A stretch of 64,000 nucleotides of DNA from Clostridiales bacterium (GTDB lineage: Bacteria > Bacillota > Dethiobacteria > Dethiobacterales > Dethiobacteraceae). Location of the stretch: assembly GCA_018335855.1 (NCBI GenBank), contig JAGXRM010000038.1:1-64000 (forward strand), written 5' to 3'. The translations under genes were made by a program, and so were the position numbers. The notes under the pieces were generated by a model. The model was not told the DNA's origin. It searched no databases and was given only the letters and a program-made list of their open reading frames with translations. This document shows, piece by piece, positions 43,455 through 52,591 of this stretch; the stretch's first letter is position 1; every line of letters starts with the position of its first letter.

Positions 43455-44945
43455 TTATGTACATGATTGTTCGAATATTTCATTAAGCTTGTCGGCTTGC
43501 TTCTTAAAGGTTTTTAATATTGCCGGATCAAAATGAAAGGGCTCTGTTCTGCCATCCCCTTCAGTGATGATTCGAAAAGCATCTTCGTGGCTAAACGCTG
43601 TCTTATAAGGACGCTGGCTACGCAAGGCATCATACTGGTCAATAATATTGACAATTCGTCCCTCTATGGGAATCTGTTCGCCCCGGAGTCCAAACGGGTA
43701 GCCACTTCCATCCCAACGTTCATGATGTGTTAGGGCAATTTTCCTGCTCATGGAAAGCCGTGGAGCATCTCCAAGAATTCTTGCTCCGTAAATCGGATGC
43801 TTTTTTACCAGATCAAACTCTTCCACAGTTAACGTACCCGGCTTTTGTAAAATATCAGGATGGATTTGCACTTTTCCCACATCATGCATTTGAGCAGAAT
43901 ATTCGATGGAACGGCAGAACTTTTCCGGCAGGCCCAGTGCTTCAGAAATGATCCGGCTATATTTATTTAATCTGCAGATATGAGCGCCTGTTTCTGGGTC
44001 ATTTGCTTCTGCAGCTCTGGCCAAAGCATTTACGGTATAGACAAATGCATCTTCCACCTCTGCCATCTGACGGGTAACCGAACAGATCAGTGCCGCTTCC
44101 AGCGCCAGATGGCGCAGCACATTCAGTTCCATATCGGATACCGACCCGCTATAATCCCAAGCGGCTATCACATACGATCCGTTTTTAACAAGGAGCAGAT
44201 TTTCCCTGCCAATCCCCTCTCGATGTAAAGCTTCTGACGGCATCGCAGCAAGCTCTTTTGCCGACCAAAGACGGGTACCCTGAACTGCCAACCGACTTAG
44301 AAACTTGCGGATATCTTTGCAGCAATGTTTCTGTAGTGTTTGACCAAGTTGAATTAACAGCACACATTGGTCGTGTATATCGAAAATCAGAATCCCTTTG
44401 GGGATAACGGAAGCGTTGCTTACCGGAGTTAAGATTCGCTCTGCCAGAATACTGATGATCGTATCCGCTCCGGGGTTTGCCGGTTCTAAATTATTCATAG
44501 CTTGTTCAGCAGAGTGGGTAAGTTGGACCAGTTGCTCATGAGCAGAACGAAAACGGTCTGAAGCTACTTTTGTTTTAAGTAAGGCATTGACACGGGCCAA
44601 CACTTCCTTGCCCGAGAAAGGCTTGCTGATGAAGTCATCTGCTCCCGCTTCAATACCTTTTATACGCTCGTTTTTATCCTGCAGTGCTGAAATTATTACA
44701 ATGGGAATATGCTTAGTCTGCGGGGAATCCTTTATGACCCGGCAAAGTTCATACCCATCCATTTCAGGCATCATAATATCAAGCAGCACCAAATCGATAG
44801 CCGTTTGGCCAATAATCTCCAACGCTCCCTGGCCACTTTGCGCAGTGATTACGTCATAGCCCCGCGGCTCAAGATGGGCCTGCAACAGCATAAGATTTTT
44901 TTCCTGGTCATCCACTGCCAGTATTAATTGTCTTGCTGTCTCCAT
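43455..44945 (-). CDS. Response regulator with HD-GYP cyclic-di-GMP phosphodiesterase domain
   Basis: 496 residues. Residues 1-125 are a receiver domain ([14 protein letters not shown] with the phospho-acceptor aspartate; the conserved lysine in [10 protein letters not shown]). Residues 140-300 are a linker with no recognised family. Residues 305-490 are an HD-GYP domain with [13 protein letters not shown] and [20 protein letters not shown]; the GYP motif is intact. It is expected to break down cyclic di-GMP when phosphorylated. It follows the large sensor kinase gene by 21 bases, so the two form a two-component system. Confidence 0.92.
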   Translation of the reverse strand: METARQLILAVDDQEKNLMLLQAHLEPRGYDVITAQSGQGALEIIGQTAIDLVLLDIMMPEMDGYELCRVIKDSPQTKHIPIVIISALQDKNERIKGIEAGADDFISKPFSGKEVLARVNALLKTKVASDRFRSAHEQLVQLTHSAEQAMNNLEPANPGADTIISILAERILTPVSNASVIPKGILIFDIHDQCVLLIQLGQTLQKHCCKDIRKFLSRLAVQGTRLWSAKELAAMPSEALHREGIGRENLLLVKNGSYVIAAWDYSGSVSDMELNVLRHLALEAALICSVTRQMAEVEDAFVYTVNALARAAEANDPETGAHICRLNKYSRIISEALGLPEKFCRSIEYSAQMHDVGKVQIHPDILQKPGTLTVEEFDLVKKHPIYGARILGDAPRLSMSRKIALTHHERWDGSGYPFGLRGEQIPIEGRIVNIIDQYDALRSQRPYKTAFSHEDAFRIITEGDGRTEPFHFDPAILKTFKKQADKLNEIFEQSCT

Positions 44946-44966
44946 GTCTACCTCCGTCGCAGGACT

Positions 44967-47657
44967 TTAGCCTACGCTTTTGTCGTCATCCATTGCATTA
45001 GTATTATTATGGTTTAAGGGAAGAGTAAAGAAAAAGCTTGAGCCCTTGAGCTCTTCACTTTTCGCCCATATCCTTCCTTCATGCAGTTCCACCAGATGCT
45101 TCGAAAGTGCCAGTCCAAGGCCGGTTCCTTCAATTTTTTTAGTATAAACAGATTCAATTTGTGAAAACGCTTTAAACAATTTTTCCTGATTTGCAGGAGA
45201 AATACCGATTCCGGTGTCAATTACTGCAAATTGCAGATATTCCCCACCCGATGGTCTATTACCCCCTGAATCGTTTCGCCTGTCCAGTGAAACTGTAATG
45301 GCCCCTTTGGGCCGGCTAAACTTTACGGCATTGATCAGCAGATTAATTAGAACTTGTTTTACCTTGATAGCATCGGCATAAATCTGATGCGGAACTTCTT
45401 TTTCGATTTGTACAGAGATGTCAATATCGCTTCTGGCGGCACTTTCACTGACCATAGACACTGCCTGCTCCACAATTTCAACCGGGTTAGTCTGGCTATA
45501 TTCCACCTCCATCTTTCCCGCTTCAGCTTTGGAGAAATCCAGTATATCGTTTATGAGTTCAAGTAAATGGTGCCCGCTGGCATTTACACTGTGAATGTAC
45601 TCCGTCTGCTTCTCCGTTAACGGACCCGCCAGTAAGTCGAGCAGCACCTCAGAAAACCCGATAATAGAATTTAACGGCGTACGTAATTCATGACTCATTT
45701 GTGCAAAAAACCTGCTTTTTGCCTCATTGGCTTCTTCGAGTCTGGCGAGAACAGACTGAAGCTCACCCTGCTGTGCCTGTAGCTCTTCTGTCTGTGCCTG
45801 CAGTTCTTCAGCTTGCTGTTGTAATTCCTCATTTTGCTGAAACATTCTTTGTTCTGCTTCCTTTATTTGCGTTACATCCCTGCTAACACCGACCAAACCT
45901 TTGATAGTTCCATCGGCATTCTTAACAGGAACTTTAATTGTCATCGCGCAGATTTGCTGGCCGTTGGCCCCTGTGACCATTTGTTCATGTACTGTTAAAA
46001 CGTTACCCGATGTAAAGACTTCCTGATCATCGGCTCTGTCCCGCTCAGCTTCCCAGGACGGGTAAATATCTGCATCAGTGAGTCCGATAATTTCACCGGG
46101 TTGCATACCAACGTAATCTGCATAAGCCTGGTTTACTGTCAAATAGCGGCCGTCCAAGTCTTTGTAAAAAATTAAGTCGGGAACTGTGTCCATAATTAAA
46201 CGGTTGAACTGGCGTTGTTCAACCAATTGCTGATTGGCATAATAAGCTGCGATATGGGTAGCTACCTTATCCGCGGCCATCTCCAGATAGCCAAGCGCAT
46301 CTTCGGCAATACGCTGTGGATATGCTAATTCAATGACACCAAGAACACCGTCATCCTGTAGCAGCGGCACAGCCACAACTTCACTGGGCAGCATTTCACC
46401 ATATCCGGAAACTAATTTTTGGCGTGCAACCTCTTTCGTCCGCATCGAACGGAACGGAGCTTTTTTTGCGAAAGCCATTCCCGGAACGCCTTCATTCGGT
46501 TTAAAAGTGGGCGGCTCTCCTTTCACCGAATTCTTTGCAAAGGGGTAAAGGACGCCTTCAGTATATAGATAAAGGATTCCGCCCCACGCGCCTGTGGTTT
46601 CTGTTAGGATATCCAGTAAATTGTCACTAAATTTTTCCAGGCTCAGACGAGGTGAATTAAGAAATAGTAATATATTGCGATAGCCTTGTTCAAGTGCGAC
46701 TTTACGCTCTAGCTGATTATTGAGTTGCCTGTCTTTTTCCTTCATAGTTGCCAACCGGTAGAAGTTTATAAACATAAATAAAAGCATGAAAAGGCTGGAA
46801 AGCAATAAAACGTAAAACAGGCTGTAAACCGGTGCAAATGCTGCCGCTGTAGGCTCCTGTGCTATCAGGCCCAAATGCCCGCCGCGAATTTGCATCCACG
46901 CCGAAAGACGTTGTTCGTTATGTAGGGGATTAAATAGTACGCCGTGGCCCTTCTCCCCTGCCAGGACATTCTGAACGGCGGGAACATCTTTATAGTTGAT
47001 TACACTGTCAATAACCATATGTGGATGAAAAATAAGAATACCATTTTTATCAACTGCATAGATATATCCACTGCCTACAGAAGCTCGTAACGGTTCAAAA
47101 AGGTGATCCATGTCAGGTTGCAGAACAAGAACACCCAAAACATCGTCCCCGTCTTTAATGGGCACGGCTATGGCAATTACATACCTTCTCGGGTTCGCCG
47201 CATTCAGAAAAAATTCAGAGATATAGGGCTGCCAGTCCCGGGAAACTCCCTGATACCAGTCCCGGTGCGCAAAACTCGTTCCCGCTAATCCCGGTTCCGC
47301 AGGATAGTCGGCTACCATTATCCCCTCCGGTGTGCTGATTGACACCCGGTGCAGAGACTCCAGGTTATTAACAAAATCATGCAACCTCTCCCGTAACAAT
47401 ACTACGTCACCGTCCGACACGGCAGACAGAAGAACCGGATCAGAAAACGTATTCTGGCTGTAACTAATAAGATGATTAAATGTGCGATCCATTTCCGAGG
47501 AAGCCATTGACAATACTTCAAGTTTTCCAGAAGCAATTCTTTCACGTAATGTTGCCGCAAATATGTAATAAATCCAGGAGCTAAATGATAGAAAAACAAT
47601 TAGAAATGGCAAAAATAATGTAATAAAGGTTTTTAAGTGTTCATTTTTCTCATGCAT
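44967..47657 (-). CDS. Large membrane sensor histidine kinase (Cache-GAF-PAS-HisKA-HATPase)
   Basis: 896 residues. The order is: transmembrane helix (about 14-35), extracytoplasmic double-Cache-like sensor (about 40-275), second helix (about 278-300), GAF-like domain (320-470), PAS domain (480-605; LIFYKDLDGRYLTVNQAYAD), a glutamine/glutamate coiled coil, a HisKA domain (SHELRTPLNSIIGF with the phospho-histidine) and an HATPase domain (VIDTGIGISPANQEKLFKAF and GTGLGLALSKHLVELHEG). It probably senses a small extracellular ligand and phosphorylates the HD-GYP regulator encoded just downstream, thereby changing cyclic-di-GMP levels. The ligand is unknown. Confidence 0.92.
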   Translation of the reverse strand: MHEKNEHLKTFITLFLPFLIVFLSFSSWIYYIFAATLRERIASGKLEVLSMASSEMDRTFNHLISYSQNTFSDPVLLSAVSDGDVVLLRERLHDFVNNLESLHRVSISTPEGIMVADYPAEPGLAGTSFAHRDWYQGVSRDWQPYISEFFLNAANPRRYVIAIAVPIKDGDDVLGVLVLQPDMDHLFEPLRASVGSGYIYAVDKNGILIFHPHMVIDSVINYKDVPAVQNVLAGEKGHGVLFNPLHNEQRLSAWMQIRGGHLGLIAQEPTAAAFAPVYSLFYVLLLSSLFMLLFMFINFYRLATMKEKDRQLNNQLERKVALEQGYRNILLFLNSPRLSLEKFSDNLLDILTETTGAWGGILYLYTEGVLYPFAKNSVKGEPPTFKPNEGVPGMAFAKKAPFRSMRTKEVARQKLVSGYGEMLPSEVVAVPLLQDDGVLGVIELAYPQRIAEDALGYLEMAADKVATHIAAYYANQQLVEQRQFNRLIMDTVPDLIFYKDLDGRYLTVNQAYADYVGMQPGEIIGLTDADIYPSWEAERDRADDQEVFTSGNVLTVHEQMVTGANGQQICAMTIKVPVKNADGTIKGLVGVSRDVTQIKEAEQRMFQQNEELQQQAEELQAQTEELQAQQGELQSVLARLEEANEAKSRFFAQMSHELRTPLNSIIGFSEVLLDLLAGPLTEKQTEYIHSVNASGHHLLELINDILDFSKAEAGKMEVEYSQTNPVEIVEQAVSMVSESAARSDIDISVQIEKEVPHQIYADAIKVKQVLINLLINAVKFSRPKGAITVSLDRRNDSGGNRPSGGEYLQFAVIDTGIGISPANQEKLFKAFSQIESVYTKKIEGTGLGLALSKHLVELHEGRIWAKSEELKGSSFFFTLPLNHNNTNAMDDDKSVG

Positions 47658-47894
47658 CGTAAAACTCCCCTCAGAAAAACGGTTAGGAAAACATTCACTT
47701 TCGTCGCTAGAAATAAAAAGTGTGTTGCAATTTAACCCATCTATGCCCTCAAGTGCTATAATATGCTAGATAGTTATTGATTTCGACATCTCCTACTAAA
47801 CTCCTTCGTTTATAAACAAAAACATACCATAGTATAGAGGGTTTTTTAGAACACATGTCTAATATAGTTTTAAGCCAGTTTCGTGGAGGTGCAG

Positions 47895-48209
47895 ATGAAT
47901 CGTTGGGTTTTCGCAGTGCCGCTGGAAAGATTAGGTGAAGGTGAACCGCTAAGAGTCAAAGCAGACGATACGCAGGTTGTCATGATTAAGGTGGATGGTG
48001 TGATTCACGCAGTGTTAAACCGCTGTCCCCACCTGGGCTGCTTTATGCATAAAGGGCAGCTGTCTGGTCATCTTCTAACCTGCCCATGCCATGATTGGGT
48101 TTTTGACATTCGTACTGGCCAATTTACCGCAGCGCCTGAAATTACCATCCCCATCTTTCCCACAAAAGTGGAGAACGGGGAAATTCTGATTGATTTGGGA
48201 GGAAAATAA
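47895..48209 (+). CDS. Small Rieske-type [2Fe-2S] ferredoxin
   Basis: 104 residues from the ATG; an upstream GTG lies on top of the GGAGGTG ribosome-binding site and is rejected. The Rieske cluster ligands are plain: CPHLGC and CPCHDWVFD, i.e. C-x-H...C-x-x-H. No membrane helix is present, so it is a soluble Rieske ferredoxin. Three bases later begins a glutaredoxin gene and then an FtrB gene, all in one transcript. It probably passes electrons to one of these. Confidence 0.9.
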   Translation: MNRWVFAVPLERLGEGEPLRVKADDTQVVMIKVDGVIHAVLNRCPHLGCFMHKGQLSGHLLTCPCHDWVFDIRTGQFTAAPEITIPIFPTKVENGEILIDLGGK

Positions 48210-48211
48210 AA

Positions 48212-48460
48212 ATGAAAGCATTTTTGTATGCATTAAGCACTTGTTTCCACTGTCAGCGCACAAAAAAATGGCTTAATGAAAAAAATGTAGAGTATGACTA
48301 TGTTGATGTGGACCTTGCCGAAGAAGAAGAAAAAAAGAGACTGGTAAATGAAGTGAAAGAACTTACCGGCGCCAGTCAGTTCCCTGTAATAACACTCGGA
48401 GATAAACATGTTGCAGGCTTCAATGAAGAAAGGTTAAAAGAACTGCTGGGAGTCAGCTGA
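48212..48460 (+). CDS. Glutaredoxin/NrdH-like redoxin
   Basis: 82 residues with a thioredoxin fold and an N-terminal CxxC (LSTCFHCQRTKKWL), cis-proline in QFPVITLGDKH, and the usual glycine-asparagine-containing helix start (VAGFNEERLKEL). The family reduces disulfides with electrons from glutathione or thioredoxin reductase. In this operon the likely reductant is the FtrB-type enzyme encoded immediately downstream. Confidence 0.9.
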   Translation: MKAFLYALSTCFHCQRTKKWLNEKNVEYDYVDVDLAEEEEKKRLVNEVKELTGASQFPVITLGDKHVAGFNEERLKELLGVS

Positions 48461-48461
48461 G

Positions 48462-48797
48462 ATGGATGGAGAAAAGCGCAAGGAAGTCTTGAGGGCTTGG
48501 CATGCGGGAGTGGTTGACCTCCTTGGCTACAAGTTCACACCCAACGAAGAGATGGTAGATTTTCTGCTGGAACAGGAAGTCAAGCTCGAACAACAACACG
48601 GCAGTCCTTTCTGTCCCTGCCAGTGCATTTCGGGAAACAGGGAAGAGGACATGAAAATTGTCTGTCCGTGCATCCCTTTTCACCGAAAACATTTTGATGC
48701 CATGAAGCAATGCTGGTGCGGTCTTTTTGTGCATAAGGATGTTACAGACCCTTCAAAACTTCGCCAGATTCCTGCCAGCGAAATACCGGATGAATAA
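48462..48797 (+). CDS. ftrB: Ferredoxin:thioredoxin reductase catalytic (beta) subunit
   Basis: 111 residues with the FtrB cysteine pattern: CPCQC (CPCQCISGN), CPCIPFHR and CWCGLF. Together these ligate a [4Fe-4S] cluster and form the redox-active disulfide that lets one-electron ferredoxin reduce thioredoxin. Length and pattern match the family. No FTR variable (alpha) subunit is beside it, as is common in anaerobic bacteria. Its start follows the redoxin stop by one base, so that redoxin is the obvious substrate. Confidence 0.92.
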   Translation: MDGEKRKEVLRAWHAGVVDLLGYKFTPNEEMVDFLLEQEVKLEQQHGSPFCPCQCISGNREEDMKIVCPCIPFHRKHFDAMKQCWCGLFVHKDVTDPSKLRQIPASEIPDE

Positions 48798-48819
48798 AGT
48801 AATTCATTCGGTACTTTTT
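48786..48819 (+). terminator. Terminator overlapping the ftrB stop codon
   Basis: CCGGATGAA pairs with TTCATTCGG (one G-U) around TAAAGTAA, followed by TACTTTTTA. The left arm covers the last codons of ftrB. Confidence 0.75.
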
Positions 48820-48904
48820 AAATTGAATATTCTGAAGATTGGCGCAATTATAATCTTGTGATATACTGGTAGAAACGCCTTTATAAACAAAGGGGGCTCG
48901 GACA

Positions 48905-50506
48905 ATGTCCTTGATTTTCCCGGATCGAAAGGGATCAAAAATACCCGATTTTCGTGAAATTTTCAAAAATGATTTGCCAGCCTCCATGGTCACATTTCTG
49001 GTGGCACTTCCGCTCTCGTTGGGAATCGCGCTGGCCTCCGGCGCCCCGTTGATGGCGGGGGTTATTGCCGCCATCGTCGGCGGGATTGTGGTCGGCACAC
49101 TAGCCGGTGCACCGATGCAGGTCAGCGGTCCGGCTGCCGGGCTAACAGTCATTATCTTCGGCTTCGTCCAGCAGTATGGCTGGGGCGTCACCTGTGCCAT
49201 GACGGTGGGTGCCGGAATTCTGCAAATCATTCTTGGCACATTGGGCATTGCTCCGATTGCAATGGCAATCTCGCCGGCAGTGCTCCATGGAATGCTGGCG
49301 GCAATTGGCATTATCATTGCTCTCTCGCAGAGCCACGTGGTACTGGGATTGACACCCACCGGGAAGGGACTTGCCAACCTTTTTGCCATTCCCGGATCTG
49401 TCATGAATCTGCATCCGGGGGCCACCGCCCTCGGCATCCTCACAATTGCAATTCTGATTGTATGGCCAAAGCTTAAAATCCAGCGTCTCCGCAGTTTACC
49501 CGGATCGTTGGCGGCTGTCACCATAGCCACAGCCATCTCTGTGGTATTTGCAATGAACGTGCCGCGGGTAGATTTGGTTGGCAGCCTGCTCGAATCCATT
49601 GCTCTGCCGGTCCTGCCTACCGGGAACTACGGAGCGTTCGCCGCCGGCATCCTGATACTAACTCTGGTAGCGAGCACCGAATCACTTCTCTGTGCGCTAG
49701 CTACGGAAAAGCTTCATATAGGCCCACGCTGCTGCCTTCATAAAGAACTAATCGCTCAGGGCGCAGGCAATACCATCTCAGGTCTGCTTGGAGGCCTTCC
49801 GATTACCGGTGTCATTGTCCGAAGTAAAGCAAGCATCTCGGCAGGAGCTAAGAGCCGTGCCTCAGCAATCCTCCACGGTGTGTGGATTCTCATTTTTGTT
49901 GCACTCATGCCGGAGGTGGTGAAAATGATTCCTTTGGCCGTACTGGCCGGACTACTGGTACATACCGGCATCCAACTGGTAAACCTCCATCACGTTACAG
50001 AATTAAGGAAATACCAGGAAGTATTCGTTTACTCCGTTACTGTTATCGCCATTGTTAGCATCAACCTGCTGGTGGGATTAGGCATCGGTTTTGGCATAGC
50101 ACTCATCCGGTTACTCTGGAAGCTTACGCGTATGGATATCAAAATCATCAATCAGGGGAACCGATGGCATGTGTCAATCATAGGAACGCTTACCTTTGCC
50201 GGAATCCCAAAACTGACCAGTCAGTTGGCAAAGATTCCTCCTGGTGAAGAGGTGGAAGTAAGCCTGGCACTTCGCTATCTGGACCACGCCGGATGTGAAG
50301 CGCTACACTCCTGGCAGGAGAGCTACGAAAAATTCGGCGGACGTGTGCGCGCCGCCGCCCTCGCAGAGGTCTGGGAGAAATGTCAGCCAAGCGAAAGCAT
50401 CCCTATTGTAAACTGCAGTGTTTTTGAAGATATTTGGACCCGTAATAACGGACTAAAAGATGGTGTGTATTCCTCGCAAGAAGAAGGAGCCGAATATTCA
50501 GCATGA
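48905..50506 (+). CDS. SulP family inorganic anion transporter
   Basis: 533 residues with 11-12 membrane helices and the SulP core (QVSGPAAGLTVIIFGFVQQY; SLSLGIALASGAPL near the N-terminus). It ends in a STAS-like soluble domain (WHVSIIGTLTFAGIPKL, LRYLDHAGCEALHSW). The family carries sulfate, bicarbonate or other anions, some members as sodium symporters. No carbonic anhydrase or sulfate gene is adjacent, so the substrate is open; bicarbonate would suit an alkaliphile. It is a one-gene unit. Confidence 0.9.
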   Translation: MSLIFPDRKGSKIPDFREIFKNDLPASMVTFLVALPLSLGIALASGAPLMAGVIAAIVGGIVVGTLAGAPMQVSGPAAGLTVIIFGFVQQYGWGVTCAMTVGAGILQIILGTLGIAPIAMAISPAVLHGMLAAIGIIIALSQSHVVLGLTPTGKGLANLFAIPGSVMNLHPGATALGILTIAILIVWPKLKIQRLRSLPGSLAAVTIATAISVVFAMNVPRVDLVGSLLESIALPVLPTGNYGAFAAGILILTLVASTESLLCALATEKLHIGPRCCLHKELIAQGAGNTISGLLGGLPITGVIVRSKASISAGAKSRASAILHGVWILIFVALMPEVVKMIPLAVLAGLLVHTGIQLVNLHHVTELRKYQEVFVYSVTVIAIVSINLLVGLGIGFGIALIRLLWKLTRMDIKIINQGNRWHVSIIGTLTFAGIPKLTSQLAKIPPGEEVEVSLALRYLDHAGCEALHSWQESYEKFGGRVRAAALAEVWEKCQPSESIPIVNCSVFEDIWTRNNGLKDGVYSSQEEGAEYSA

Positions 50507-50530
50507 ACACAAAAATAATTCTTGCTACAC

Positions 50531-50561
50531 AAAAACGCCAGCGCGATAAGCGCTGGCGTTT
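50531..50561. terminator. Bidirectional terminator
   Basis: A perfect 12-bp stem AAACGCCAGCGC / GCGCTGGCGTTT with a 5-base loop, between the convergent SulP and CbiM-operon genes. Confidence 0.9.
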
Positions 50562-50562
50562 G

Positions 50563-51000
50563 TTAGTTAGTAAGCGATTTATTTTTGGTGATATAATTTC
50601 CCAGAGAAGCGATGAAAAGAAAGAAAGAAACACCTATGGCTGCTGCCAGTGGGCGGGGAATCTCCCGCCGTACTTCCCCTTGAATATATACTGCGCGGTG
50701 TCCGAGACCGTCGCTGGCCTCGATCCTGGTAAATTGCTTAATTGCAGGCTTTATCCTGCCGTCTTGGTCAGCATTTCCCTCCCACAGAACCCGATCTCCT
50801 TCACCCAGCAGAACAACAGTTGCATTGGAAGCAGGCGCGTTGTTGTCATATATTATCCGTAGATATTCGCCATCCTCTGTGATGAGCATACGGTGGGCAG
50901 ATACAGGAGAAACAAAAGAAAATAACAGCAAAGCTGGGACTAACAACAAGCAAATCTTAGCGGCTCTTATAAAACACACCCCCTTTTTCAGATTTAACAA
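50563..51000 (-). CDS. Exported anchored protein of the CbiM operon (NikN/CbiN-like role)
   Basis: About 145 residues: a hydrophobic N-terminal segment with cleavage near PVSAH, a beta-rich extracytoplasmic domain beginning HRMLITEDGEYLRIIYDN, and one C-terminal helix before a basic tail. Its 5' end overlaps cbiM by 44 bases; an in-frame GTG 21 bases further in is an alternative start. In nickel and cobalt ECF transporters, CbiM is often followed by such a one- or two-helix protein (CbiN, NikN, NikK or NikL type) that helps metal loading. No close family name is certain. After signal cleavage the mature N-terminus would carry a histidine. Confidence 0.65.
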   Translation of the reverse strand: MLNLKKGVCFIRAAKICLLLVPALLLFSFVSPVSAHRMLITEDGEYLRIIYDNNAPASNATVVLLGEGDRVLWEGNADQDGRIKPAIKQFTRIEASDGLGHRAVYIQGEVRREIPRPLAAAIGVSFFLFIASLGNYITKNKSLTN

Positions 51001-51568
51001 GGGCTGCAGCCAAAAATCCCGTAGCTAACCCTTCACCGAAGATTACAGGGATATAGATGACAAACAATGTACCGACCACCGCAGCGGGAAAGCCGGTTAA
51101 CAGCAGAGTTGCTGCAAGTAAAGCTACCATAATAAATGCCGCGCCGAAGCCCGCCAGTAGTGCAAAAACTGTGGTGCCTCGCTGCATTCGCGGGAAAAGG
51201 TGTCGTGCCTGAAAAAGGTAGTGGCCAGCTAAAGCGGCCATGCCCATATTAAACGCATTAACTCCCAGTGTACTTAATCCTCCATGCTGAAACAGCATGC
51301 CCTGAAACAGGACAGCTACCAGTACAGACAGAAAAGCTGCCGGACCTAGCAGAATCCCGGCCAATCCTACAAATGTAAAGTGAACGGATGTGCCAAGGAG
51401 TGGAAAGTGCAACAGAGATGCACAGAATACCGCTGCCGTGACCAAACTGATCTTGGGAATATTTTTCATCGTAAACGTTCTGCCCGTCCAGACGGATAAT
51501 ACTCCGGACAGGGCAAAACCGTATGTAGCCAGAGAACCGCTGATGATACCTTCAGGAATATGTGCCAT
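50957..51568 (-). CDS. cbiM: CbiM/NikM family cobalt/nickel ECF transporter S-component
   Basis: 203 residues with seven or so helices and the CbiM signature at the extreme N-terminus, MAHIPEGIISG. Further family motifs are LLHFPLLGTSVHFTFVGLAG (metal-binding histidines) and GGLSTLGVNAFNMGMA. In this family the free N-terminus and the histidine at mature position 2 bind Co(II) or Ni(II). Here an alanine lies between Met and His; methionine aminopeptidase would remove Met before Ala and restore the histidine to position 2. The energising CbiQ and CbiO genes are not in the window. GGGGG stands a few bases before the ATG. Confidence 0.92.
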   Translation of the reverse strand: MAHIPEGIISGSLATYGFALSGVLSVWTGRTFTMKNIPKISLVTAAVFCASLLHFPLLGTSVHFTFVGLAGILLGPAAFLSVLVAVLFQGMLFQHGGLSTLGVNAFNMGMAALAGHYLFQARHLFPRMQRGTTVFALLAGFGAAFIMVALLAATLLLTGFPAAVVGTLFVIYIPVIFGEGLATGFLAAALVKSEKGGVFYKSR

Positions 51569-51702
51569 AGGACCCCCGTAGCATAATGCTTAGATTCGTA
51601 ACACGTAAAACGCAAAAAAAATCTTCTTAGGTTGATTATACCATGGAGCAAATCATTGTTCAAAACATTTATATGCTTGATTCGCTATATCATGCTTATT
51701 CT

Positions 51703-51825
51703 TTAAAAGAGTTGAGTCAGATAAAACATGCTAAAAAGAGCCCCCATTAAACCAAGAAAAGATCCAATGGCTAGGGCAAAGCTTTTTAGTGTCAGCACTG
51801 TACCTCTCCGGTGTCTGTTACCCAT
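51703..51825 (-). CDS. 40-residue single-helix membrane protein
   Basis: A basic N-terminus (MGNRHRRGTVLTLKSF) is followed by one long hydrophobic helix (ALAIGSFLGLMGALFSMFYL) and a short tail TQLF. AGGAGG stands five bases before the ATG, strong evidence that this very short gene is real. It resembles the 46-residue protein encoded just upstream in the same operon. The pair is transcribed with DUF2889 and cbiM. I do not recognise a family. Confidence 0.75.
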   Translation of the reverse strand: MGNRHRRGTVLTLKSFALAIGSFLGLMGALFSMFYLTQLF

Positions 51826-51900
51826 TGCGGCCTCCTGATGTCATATAACTTGTCTGATTATATCATAGCGAATGTTTTCGAAAAATTCAAGGAAATTATA

Positions 51901-52041
51901 CTAATGCATAAAGAAAGCTTCGAAAACATAGAAGATTAGAGCCAACCCCATTAGCAGGCCGACAAAACCCGCCATTGCCAAAAGAATACTGGATAATGTA
52001 AGGTATGTCTTTTGCCGTTTTGTCAACTTGTTGCGTTTCAT
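51901..52041 (-). CDS. 46-residue single-helix membrane protein
   Basis: The ATG overlaps the stop of the DUF2889 gene (AATGA). The protein has a lysine/arginine-rich start (MKRNKLTKRQKTYLTLSS) and one hydrophobic helix (ILLAMAGFVGLLMGLALIFY) ending in EAFFMH. A longer frame reading further upstream would overlap DUF2889 extensively and is less credible. Translational coupling and likeness to the following 40-residue gene support it. Function unknown; a small subunit of the CbiM system is one possibility. Confidence 0.7.
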   Translation of the reverse strand: MKRNKLTKRQKTYLTLSSILLAMAGFVGLLMGLALIFYVFEAFFMH

Positions 52042-52496
52042 TTTCTGCCATCCCTTCCCGGGTCTTTCTTGTAAGCAACACAGACACCGCCCAGGACCTC
52101 CTGCCAAAGGGAGTTCATTTCCGCCTCGGAAAGCCCCTCCTGGCGTTGCCGTAAAACAGCGGCAGCATTCATTGACAGCGGAGCTGTCAGGAGAATCAGA
52201 TTCACCATATTCGGACAACCATGCTCGCCACCCATTGCGGATAGTACTTCCCGGGTAAAACCAGGACCTACCTGAAGACCGGTCATGGACTGAACTAATG
52301 CCTGAATCTGACTACAATCAGGGTGGGGAGTGCGCTTTAACTCTACACTGGCGTCAGAAATTATAAATTTCCCGACTTCAACAGTTAGCTTTAAGATAAT
52401 ATCATGGTACATGTCCGTCAATCGAGTTCGAAGTACCAACACTCCTTGTTTGCCTTCATCAATTTCAATGTCTATAGTACGATGAAAAATGCTCAT
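52038..52496 (-). CDS. DUF2889 family protein
   Basis: 152 residues. The pattern HRTIDIEIDEGKQG, RLTDMYHDIILKLTVEVGKF, VELKRTPHPDCSQI and GGEHGCPNMVNLI matches DUF2889, a family of unknown function found in several bacterial groups. It contains two cysteine/histidine spots (HPDC, HGC) that could hold a metal. AAAGGAG precedes the ATG. It is the first gene of the operon with two miniature membrane proteins and cbiM, so a link to cobalt or nickel handling can be proposed. Confidence 0.75.
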   Translation of the reverse strand: MSIFHRTIDIEIDEGKQGVLVLRTRLTDMYHDIILKLTVEVGKFIISDASVELKRTPHPDCSQIQALVQSMTGLQVGPGFTREVLSAMGGEHGCPNMVNLILLTAPLSMNAAAVLRQRQEGLSEAEMNSLWQEVLGGVCVAYKKDPGRDGRK

Positions 52497-52591
52497 TCTA
52501 AGCTCCTTTAACTACAAAATATATATTCATAATATTCAGTCTATTCTTCTTGTCCTGTAATTTTCCTGCTTTGATAAAAAAATAATTACAG

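Noticed and set aside
48742-49599. 285-codon minus-strand frame opposite the SulP gene
   Set aside because: It is a long antisense shadow of a GC-rich membrane protein gene; its proline/threonine/alanine-rich composition is typical of such shadows.
51901-52218. 105-residue version of the small membrane protein
   Set aside because: Its first 59 codons overlap DUF2889 in another frame and have shadow-like composition; the ATG at 52041 overlapping the DUF2889 stop is the credible start.
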